A stretch of 64,000 bases of DNA from Monoplex corrugatus (Eukaryota > Mollusca > Gastropoda > Littorinimorpha > Ranellidae): assembly GCA_030674185.1 (NCBI GenBank), contig CM060312.1:51526807-51590806 (forward strand), written 5' to 3'. The notes below the pieces were generated by a model. That model was not told where the DNA came from, searched no databases, and was given only the letters and a program-made list of their open reading frames with translations. Both the position numbers and the translations under genes were made by a program. This document shows, piece by piece, positions 45,001 to 56,587 of this stretch; the stretch's first letter is position 1, and every line of letters begins with the position of its first letter.

Positions 45001-48000
45001 ACAGCACTAGGAGCTGAAAAGGTGACTGAGGGTCTATCTGGGGTGTTTTGACTTTTTCTCAAAACTGATTTCTGTAGACTATAATCTATCCCCCACAGAA
45101 ATTTTTTCTTGAAAAAATACTATTAATCAATTTATAATGGTATTTAATGCACTGATCGCAGAAGAAAGAACGCAATTTCTTACCAAAAATACCTATTTTT
45201 GTTTTTTATTATGAACCGTAACCTGTACGGTGATATACTGACGAAAAGCTCTTTGGTGCACCTTTCAGATAACGACAGCAAAAATTAGAAACAACTGGGT
45301 CAAAGCCATCAAATAAAGATATTTAAGGAAAATGTGTAGGAGAGCACACAAAAACTTTAGAGGCCGTTTTCTCAAAATGGCTGGCATACAACTTGATGAC
45401 TTTAAACATAGGCCCCTACATAACTTCTACATTTTTTTGAATACAAGCTTTTTTCAAGTACCAAAATAATCAGCAGAATGTACACTTTCCAGTGATATGT
45501 ATATCTCAAAATACCCAAAATCCTAGTTAAGACTGATTTCGTGGTGGGAGGTCACAAATAGTGATCAAAGAGCACTTTTCTTACTGTTTGTGTTTGACTA
45601 TATTTTTGTGTAAGAGTTCATTACTATTATCACTATTTCGTGCCCCATCATTTTGCATTTAACTTCTCTACCATACCACCAAATCCATGTTCAGTTCACT
45701 CACGAGTCCCAGAGCCAGAAACTAAAAAGCCAATCAGATTCAATATCAAGCTGTTATGGGGCCACCAACCAGAGGAGACAGCACTGCTGTTGGGTCACTT
45801 CAGTAGTGCCTGTTCTGACCCAGCACATCCAGGACATCATCTAAATGCTAAGCTCCGTACCAAAAGAAAAATAAAACACCAAAAAGATATTTTGGTATTT
45901 ACACGGAGATATTATGACAGCACGCTGTAATTTCACAGCTCTTAAGTCCTGGATTTTGGAAACTTCTTGCCAGCCAGACTTTGCTTCAGCAGGGGAAACC
46001 AGAAGTTGCACAAAACTAAGTCTGGACTGTAGGGTGAGAGAGGGAGAATTCGAATGGATTGCTCTTGTGAATAGGTCATGGTGACCTTGGCTTTCAGGAA
46101 ATTTGAGATATCATGCTGAGGAAGCACTTTGCTGGTATCCACATTCAGACACAGCTCATGGATGGAATGTGCAACTTTGGGCAAAACACTTTCTACACAA
46201 TATTCAGCAGAAATTAATCATCAGCTAGAGCCCTGGGAGCTGAAGATAATGGAGGAAAATCTCTTCTGGCTTTGACAACCAGGTCTCAATACAACTGGTC
46301 TTTTGCAATTACTGCCCACTCATGATCGATTGAACTGTTTGTTCAGGATGTCATGGAAGGGGACCTTTAATTCCAGTTGTCATGGAAGTGGATCCATGTT
46401 TCGTCATCTATGAACATACCACATTGTTGTGTAGGGCCCTCTGGTATAATGGGTGATTAAATAGTACTGGTCAATACTCTCAATGACTTATCTGTGAAAA
46501 AGTGAGACTTTTCCTACTGAATCCATAGCATGCTCAACTCTAAGCGGGAGTAAGACATGGGACTGAAAATTCTCACAGTGATCTGGAATGATTCGAATCC
46601 TCATTCCCTCCACTTTAAGACATTAGTCTGTTGTGCAAATCACAGCACTGAAGGGGTGGCATACAAACTTTATATACCTTTTCTACTAAAGTAACAGTTC
46701 TTTCACGATAATGCAAAATGTGCCAAACTAAGACCTTTGCTTCACAGCAGGCAGATACAAGAGCACTTGAGAAATCCACCCTGATTCATTCCCACATTAT
46801 TCAAAAGAACTAACACGTTCATTGTCCTCATCATGAACTTACTGTTTTTGTTAATTATTATTGTTATTATTTAGACTATGATATTAACCTTTTGACTCCC
46901 GCACCCTGTCCACCAGCTATCTGCGTTGCCAACCAAGCTAGCAAAATAAAACCGTAACCCTTTGATTCCCTCACCCTATCCACCAGCTTCCTGCAGTTTT
47001 TGCGGTTGATGGATTGGGTGCAGAGTCATAGGGTTAATATTTATTAATAGTTCCTTCAAGTCCCAACACATGTTAGTTTTCTACGCCTCATATTTCATTT
47101 ACTTTAAGGCAAAGTCCAGAGACCAACGCACAGGGTTTACGTGCAAGTTCATGGCTTATGCCATGAACATTTTGGAGCTTATCCATTGCATGGCATCTGT
47201 GGCATCCGTGCATATGGAATTTATTCCCAGAGTGGAGACATCTTCTTGACAAACTGAAACTGAAACTTAAGTGAATTAAAAACCATGATTCCATGATTAA
47301 AAAAAAAGAACATAGTCAAGTGGAAAAAATAATATGAAAATATTGAAACCTACCTCTTTAATTTTTTGGAACTGCTCATCCTTCCATTCTTGTTTCACAT
47401 TTGGTTGTGAGCACTTCTTAAAGAAGACCGTGACCTGCTCACCCAAACTGTCCAATGTATCTGTCATGAAAGAACATTATTTGTTTCAGACATGAAACAG
47501 TACTGCTTGGGTAAAAACATACAGATTAAGAGAGTAAAACCACAGAGACAATCTCTCAAGCCATGATACTAATTTCTTGTACCTTCAGTTCAAGATTATT
47601 TTGCATGATTATATCCAAAACTTTTTGTACAACTGCGTCGGCAAAAACTATGTACGTAGAAATAACAACCAAGAATTCAAGACACTGAAAATACAAATGA
47701 AAGTCAGATGAGACAGCAGAATGTGGCCTGAGCAAGAATGTGCTATAACCAATGACTGCAATGCAGAAACAAATTCAAAGGAGATGTTCCAACAAATTAG
47801 GAAACTGAAAACCAAATTTCAACCACAAAATCAATACATCAACAGCAAAGATGATGCCACTTAAAACGTGACAGATGATAGTCTTGCAAGATGGCATGAA
47901 TAAGGAAAAATCTTATTTGATGACACCACAGCAACAAATCCACAAGGTACTCCCTGTCTTAATTTTTAGCACCTTGAATCAGAACCTCTCTTAATTAAGT

Positions 48001-51000
48001 GAAATGGCAGCAACCATCAGTCATCTGCAAACTGGAAAATCACCAGGACCAGACAACATTCCTGGAGAATTAGTGAAAAATACAAGCATCGGGAATTAAA
48101 GCATGGCATCACCAACAGAGTGAAATATGGAAAACAGACTTTAAGAGAATGTCATGTTGCACATGTGCGGAAAGATTGTAACAATAACAGAATAAGAGAA
48201 TTATCGCTTCATCGATCATGCCAGCAAAATCTTGCTCATCATAAAAGTAAAGGCACTAAAAGTAATACACTACAGTGGAAACCATTTATAACAGGACCGG
48301 TTATAACAGGAATCCGGATATAACAGGGCTTTTTTCAATCCCCATTTTGTCTTCCTCTTTGTCTCTATTAAAACTTATCGGCAATAACAGGGAGACAAGA
48401 GGGCTCGATCGGTTATAGCAGGGATGCCGAGATGGGCTCTGCAGCAGAAAGGCCTAGGCCTAGACTCAGCACGCCACGCAGTAGGCCTAGATCTAGATCT
48501 AGGCTAGCCTTGGTATACTGTGTACTGTACACTGAAAGAACGCTTCGCAATGCGAGCGTGATGCGCGCGCAAGCGTGTAGGCCTGAGGCCACTGAGTCAG
48601 TGACTGACTGAGCCATCATTCAGTTTGTAAGCTTACTGCACATTTACACCAAGAGTTAGTTGATCAGTCCTTATTTCCCTTGATATCTGATATAACAGGG
48701 ATCTGATATAACAGGGATTTTGATTTGGTCCCATCATCCCTGTTATATCAGGTTTCCACTGTACTAAACAGAATGGGATCAAAAGTGGAAAATGATCTTC
48801 AGACTGTCACTGCACAGTAGGTTAACAGGCCAACAAAAGAACCACTGACATGCTATTCATTTTGCAAATCATGATGAAGAAAATAAGAAACAGCGAGAAG
48901 GAGGCGTTCGTTACTTTCATCGACAACAGTGAAGTGTTTGACTGTCATACACCATCACCATTTTGACACAATGAATATGATGGACTTCCCCCCAAATCTA
49001 ATTTCCCTTACTGAGGTTCTATACAACGACCAAAAAACAACAATTAGACGGAACAGCCAGAACTGTGAATATTATAGCATGAAGAAAGGAGTCTGTCAGG
49101 GCTGCATCCTCTCACCCCATCTCTTCCAACATCTACACAGAGCAAGTCCAGATACTGAATTACCAGTCCCCTTGACATGCCTCCACCTTCCCCTCTTGCC
49201 ATGAAAACCACTGTGCATGCTTTTATTTCAAAGCCACATTCTGAAATTGAGCTACAGTTTCTCTCGTTCTTTTGGTATTATGTCAGGCCCCAACATGAGT
49301 ACTGATGGATGATAAGCCTGTCACTCTCAGCAGTGGAACAAGTCTAATATCAATTAAAAAATATCGCCTATATGCATGAGTGTAACTTTTCCAGATATAG
49401 TTATTGATCAGACTCTAGATCTGAATCAGCATCTTGAATAATGCAAGGGTGACACCTGTGAAAATTGAAAAACAGGAAAGGCGGGGGTCCAGGGGCTGCT
49501 GAGGCCCTGGTGGGGTGCAGGGGCAAAGCCCCTTTCGGGGGGTCTGGGGGGCTTTGCCCCCCAGACGCTGACGCTTTAAATGCATTACAAAAGGAAAAAT
49601 CCCCGTCTCCTGAAACTATTTTGAATGCAAGTTCCAATAATAAAATATTTATAAATTAAGGTATATATGTTTATTCTGAGGAAACCAACAATAAGTTAGA
49701 TCTAAAGATCTCAAAAAAAACAAAGTACAATGTTGTTCTCAAACTGAAAAAGCATTGATGGTTGTTAAGAGAAACTTATTATATCACTTACTTTCATTAG
49801 GTTACACAGAAGATCAATTGCAGGCAAGCACTTTCTGTAGAATTTTCAGCCCACATGAATACATGCAGTACTGAGCCAAAGTTAATGTGTCCTACTATCT
49901 TCAAAATCCAATTCAAAGTAATGGCCAAAGAAAATAGGTCCAGTTTTTTCTCTCTCGATATTTTAAAAAGCCTGAAACCTCCGGTTCGGAAATTTTAAAA
50001 AGCCGGAATTCCGGCTCCCAGCCGGAAAGGTGTCACCCTTGATAATGAGATCTTTGACTTCTTCAGCCATTGAAGTTTATTTTAGTACATAAATGCTGGA
50101 AACTGTGTTGTCCGCCAAGTGTCAAGTCACTGAATGGTGAACAGAAGTACACTAGGGTCATTTTTCTAATGCATAGCCAGAAAAGACAAAGACTTGTCTA
50201 ATATATATCTAATTAATGTCTATTCATAGAGGTAATCCTTAAGTTTTCATCCATACTTCTCACATCACAAGAACAGAGAAAGGTCTCCCACTGAAGATTT
50301 GGCTGAATGCACTGTAAGGGTTAACATTTTTGACACTGTATCATGTTTATGATGTTATAGACAATTTAAGAAAATATATTAACTTAATAAGAAAAGTTTG
50401 TGTACTAATATCAATACAGACTTTGTGTACTTATAACTGATATCTTGTTCTGTCTCAAATGTTTTGACATTTACTCCAGGTAAACCATACATAAGTATAC
50501 CAGAAAATATACTAGAATCAAACAAAAAGTAACAATGATAAATACAACTTTGCACTTACTTTGAACTTGAAGGTCTGTTTCTCTCATTTCTGTCAACCTT
50601 TCCCTCATTTCCATAGGGAGATTTTCTATCACTGCACAGATAAAACAAAGCTGGTCAAATAAGGGGTTTCTTTGTAGTTTTGGTGACATATTGTTCTCAA
50701 CTTTTTCTCTATTCAAACTGCTTGTCACATGGATTTTAAAGAAATAAGGTAACATCTCTAAAATAAGCAGCAAACAAACAAACAGAAAAACAACAACTCC
50801 GAAGACCTAATCTCAGTAGAAATAATGGCAAATCAACCTGGAAAGTAACACTAACAAGAAACTCTTGGGAGACCTGGATCTTTAGAGGCACCCCTTCCCC
50901 CCACCCTATTAACTCTTATTGTCTGTTAGGGGCTTTAAGTCTGGCCGAAGGCTTTGCACTATGCAAATTGTCAAAGAAGGGTTCAGGTCAGTAAAATGAT

Positions 51001-54000
51001 GCTACATCAAACATTTTGGTATGCCCATTTCAGAATAAAATTGTGCATCTTGTGAATAATGTTACATTGATATTATTGTCATATTGAGATAATGAGAAAT
51101 GCGAATTACAGACACACATTTCACAGCGCAGACAAAAAAACAGTTGTATAGTTGATACTGACAGCACTATAGCTGACCAGGTAATCCTACATCTAAACTC
51201 AAAGAAAAAAAGATGCTCCTTGACATCCTGGCAATAAGTTCACCACCACAAAAAATGTCATTGCTGCTTTATTTTGATGCTTTTCACCTCTAATTGACTT
51301 CAGGTCACATCCCTGAAAATGACAAAATTCAGACACTTTAACTGTTACACATGTCAAAACTTGTTTGTGAGTTGTCTTTTCTATGGTGACTCAAAATTTT
51401 CTAATGTAGAACCCTCACTTGATGCAAAAATAAGTAAACACCACTAAAAAAAAAAAAAAAAAAAAAATGTGTGCTCATCTGTGGACTTTTGCATTGATCA
51501 TACGATGTCAGGTGAGTTTCAGAAAGTCATCATTTCTTTGAAGAAGGCCCTGCTGAAGTGTCACCACCATTCAAAGAAACCAACTCATCATTTGAGTGTC
51601 AGAAAACTCTCATCACTGTCACTGACGATATTATGCTATTACTATCGTCCAGTGTTTCTTGAAACAATTTTATCGCCTGCTCAGCAAGCAGTCTCATAGG
51701 GTGCCGCCCACCCGATCCCATGACAAATCAAAAAACAGCACAAGATGCAAAAAACAAAAAACAAAAAAATGAACAAACAAACTTCAAACTACTTCATCAG
51801 CACAGAAAACTGTGAAATGAAAGTGGAAGCATCTATTGCTAAAAAGCAAGCCGTAAAGCTGGCTGATGTCGGAAAAGAGTGACTGTCACAATCAAGATGT
51901 CCGGTAACTGAAAAAGTCGACTCAATTGGCTTGCTGTCCATTCAGGTTGGGCAGAAAGCTCCGCCCCAACTCCTGACACTCTAAGGAGGCTGGGCTGCAC
52001 CCTAGTCATGACTCCTGGATGCTTTTCTGCTGTTGCTTTTCTTTCTGGGTACCATGCCTTCAAGGTAACAGGGTATCTCTGCTGTTGCCTCTTTTTCAAC
52101 CAAGTTTGAACCCATGCCTCCAGTGTTTCAACACCAAGTCACCCTTGAGACAGATGTCTTAACAACTTAGGTATCAGATATCTACAGCATATAGGCAAAT
52201 TTTAAGCCTTAAGTTTACTTTTGTTCCTCCTCAAATTTTCAGTTGCTCTCTGCCATTGCCTTTATGGGTCTGGTCCTCTCCTTCCCAGAAACTGAGTATT
52301 TTATGAGGTCATAGGTTTTAAACATGGATTTTCTCAAGTTGCTGGTTAGACTGGCATACTTTTCATAAGAAATGGGCTTCCTCATACAGCACAGTGAGTT
52401 CAATCAGAAACATTTGTTTTGATGAATGGTAGTGGAATGCTATATATCTGGTCTCATGCCACTCTTGCTGATAATTTCTGGGTGTTTTTTTTCCATATTG
52501 GAAGATTTGCTTTGCACTACCAGTTGTCTGCTCCATCCAGCAGACCCCTCTTAAAAGCTAAAGATGCCACAGCTTTGTCAGGCCACATTTTGCTGCCTCC
52601 AGCTATGCAGAAGGGTGCTGGCACTTCTGGTGGCATGATTTTTCCCTTAGCAGTACTGTCACTTGTGCAATCTCTTGAAGCACTTTATTGTACCCCCATG
52701 TGTGTGCCCCAGGAGAGGGGCATGCAGGTCATCTGATTCTCCCCCACCAGATTTGCATTTGAAGACAGGGAATAATACACAGATCTGAGGATGACACTGA
52801 TCCTGAGAGGGTCCATTACCACATGTCATTCCAGCTGAACTTCTTTGGAAAGCGCTTTCTCAGTGTCCACTGGCCTTGCTGGACAGGACTCTCCAGGATT
52901 CTTTTGATATGCTCTTCTTTCTTACCTCTTGTTGTATTATAGTCATGGCTACGAAATGGTGTCTAAAAAGTGTGACACATAAGCTGCAAAATGAAACATC
53001 TGTTTATGGAAAAATAGTGTGCAAACCAAACAGCAGGACAAAAACCATGACAAATAATCCAACTTGCATGTCAATCAGACATTTATCACTTCTGTAAACA
53101 GAGACAATATGATGTTCCTTTGTACATAACATCACACGATGTCACAAACCTCGTAAAGGAAAGAATCTGAGAAGGAACAGATACTTTGCTCAAAATAATG
53201 TGAACATATTAACAGCAGGTCCAGTTCGTACATCTGAAGGCAGGACAAGAAAATGAAACACACTAAATACAAGAAAATAAAAGAAGAAGATTTTGTACAT
53301 AACTTCACAACAATTCTTTAGTGTGTAAATTTTAAAGCTGTAACACGGAAGATAAAACAAACTTCTGCTGTTTTGAAGACAAGCAGTGTAAAGAGAGCTG
53401 AAAAAATATTTATGCGAAGCACTCAGGTAATGCCTAATTGTGAATGTTTTCATATTAAGGCTTACTATATGAATGAATGAATGAAAATTTATATCGCGCA
53501 ACAAAAATCTCCATGCTATAAAAGCATGCTCGCGGCGCACGGTGGGGGGGAGGGGGGGGGGGCACAAAAACAATTCCACACAGCCTTTGCACCAACATTC
53601 ATAAAGGCATTCAAGGTATTAACATTCAAATAAGCAATCCCATACAACATTAGAAAAAGTGTGTCTTGAGACTAGATTTAAAGGATGAATGAGTCTTTTT
53701 CTCCCTGATGCTCATGGGAAGCATGTTCCACTTGGTAGGGGCAAGGTATTTAAATTCTCGCTGACCATATCTTTTGGTTTTAACATCCCTTGTCCCAGGA
53801 ACATGAAGAAGAGACTTGGAAGCAGATCTCAGACTGCGAACAGGTTTATATTCAGAAAGAAGATCTTTAAGATAAGAAGGACTACTAGAGTTGAGTGCAC
53901 GGTAGGTGATAGTTAGTAGTTTGTGATTGATGCGTTGTTGAACTGGGAGCCAGTGCAGATTCCGTAAGATGGGAGTTATGTGTTCAGTCTTCCTGCATCT

Positions 54001-56544
54001 AGAGATTACTCTGGCAGCTGCGTTTTGTACAGCCTGCAGACGCTGTATTTTCACCTGAGGGAGACCAGCAAGTAGACTATTACAGTAGTCTAATTTTGAG
54101 AGTACTAGTGTGACAGCAACAGTCTTAGCAGCTTGAATAGTCAAGTACTGGCGGGCTTTACCAAGAGATCGGATATGGCAGTAGCAAGTTCTGATGATTG
54201 AATTGATCTGATCACGCATCGAGAGATTAGCATCCAGAAACACTCCTAGTGTTTTTACTTTCTTCGAGAAAGGGATGTCTGCACTACAGACCGAAAGTGA
54301 AGAAAAAGGGACAATTTCTCTTTTAGGAGCAGTTCCGACCAGCAGAACTTCAGTTTTCTCTTCATTCAACTTCAACCGGTTTGCAGACATCCAATGTTTT
54401 ATTTCCAGACAGCACAATTCAACATTTTTCTTTGATTCAAGAGCGAGAGTATTGTCGGAGGGAAGGCGGGAATAGAGTTGGGAATCATCCGCAAAGAAAT
54501 GAAAGTCAACATTGAACTATATGTACGTTACTGGAACGTCCACTCACTTCCAACATTTAAAAGATCTCAAAAGCTGAAAATTCTTATTGTTGAGCAAAAT
54601 AGCTTATGAGTAACCAAAAGGACATGTTGCACACAAAAACAGGCTATGAAAATGAAAATATTAAATGAACACATACCAGAATAGCACCCAAATAGTCATC
54701 TGTACATAACCTCACAACAGTCAAAACAAAATATTGTACTGCAGCATCCTCTAAAACGCAAACCTTGGCATCAAACTATCTTTCACTTGAACTAAGAAGA
54801 ACCAAAATGCCATACATGACAGTTTCTTTTTAAGTGAATTGTGGCTTGCTGAATTCAGTAAAGATCTCTTTAGACTTAGTACATAACTTCACAACATTCT
54901 TGGAGAGAATCTCCCTTTTCTTCAGGAAAACAGTACTTGTATTGATTCATTTCTACAAAAACAGGGATACAAGAGCTCAGGGGATTGTATCAGCATGTTT
55001 TGAATACATTTGGGGTTAATAATGAGGGGGAAAACTGGCTATTCTATAAAATGTTCATCAAACCATCTGTCATTTGAAATAATAAGAACCAAACACCACA
55101 TATGATAATTGCTTTTTTTTTAAGTGAATTGTGATTTCCTAAACTCAGTAAAGATCTCTTTAGTACATAATTTCACAACATTCTGAGAGAGAATGTACCT
55201 TTTCTTCTGAAAAAACTGCAAATATATCCATGAATTTTTGTATAAAAACAGATAAAAAGAAGCTACAGGGATTGTATCTGCATGTTTTGAATAATTGTGG
55301 GATTGATAAAAAGTTATTTCAGAAAGAAGCATTGTTTTCTATAAAATGTTCATAACTTCACATGCAGAAAACAACATCTTTTGCAACACTGCAGACTTAA
55401 AAGCATAAGCCACTGTGTGTAGTATAGATAAGATTTACTTAAAACTGTACATATAGGCTATAAACAAACTATAAAGTCAATACCAGGTATGTATTTGTGA
55501 TAAAAGCATCCACTAACATTTTTTTCTTTGTTCATAACATCACAAACAGATGATCATACTGCATTTTTGTGTGAGATTATGTACATCATGCAAGTTGCTG
55601 GCAAATTTTAAGGCATAAACTATTTCAATTCAAAATTCTCAAAAAATAACAGTATTGACCTGCACAAGGCATTTTAAAAGATTTAACATTAGTATTATAA
55701 AATGTAACATCAATGTCATATGTTCATAACTTCACAAAATCCAGACCATGCAGATGCCGAGTGATGTTATGAACATCATGAAAAGTACACAACATTGTCC
55801 AAAATCCATGAAATAGACTAAAATGATTATTGGAATAATCCAAGAGCAACAGCATGTCAACAAACTCTTTTTTCAACATTATTCTTAAATCAAATTGCTT
55901 TTGTAAACAGTGATTTGGTTTGATACAATTTTTGTTGCTGTGAAGTTATGCACTGACCCATGAACAATAAGGCTAACACATGCAGAGACCAAGTATCACT
56001 AATCAGTGCTTTTTATTAACTTCATGTATGTAAAAATGATGACTATAATTTTCTTCCTTAGTAAACAATAAATCAAGAAGTTTCAGGTGTCCATCACCAT
56101 CATGACAATCAGACTGATCGGTCCCTACAAACACATGCCAAACAACACTTAACTGAAGAACTAAGCAAGTTTAATAATGTTTAATAATAATGTTTGTTTG
56201 TATAGCGCATATTCCATATAAAAACATGCTCACCAGCGCTTTACATTTCGCAAGAAAGGCAAAAGGTGATAAAAAATGTTCACAATTACATACACAATAA
56301 GATAACAACAAACATTAAAGCTATACAAGTAAGAAGACACATAAAAAAACCCACAGAATATTAAAATTTAAACACTGACGTACGTAATGAAGAAAGATTA
56401 ACAAATTTTTCAAATGAATAAAGAGGCATACTGTGTTTATATATATTGCTGTGTGTGTGTGCTTGCGTATGTGTGTGTGTGTGTACGTGTGTGTATGCGT
56501 ACGTGTGCGATGCTGTGCGCGTGTATGTAAGAATGTGTGTGTGC

Positions 56545-56587
<43 letters not shown>

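Noticed and set aside
45640..45930. 96-codon plus-strand frame
   Set aside because: No domain recognised; composition is like the surrounding intron.
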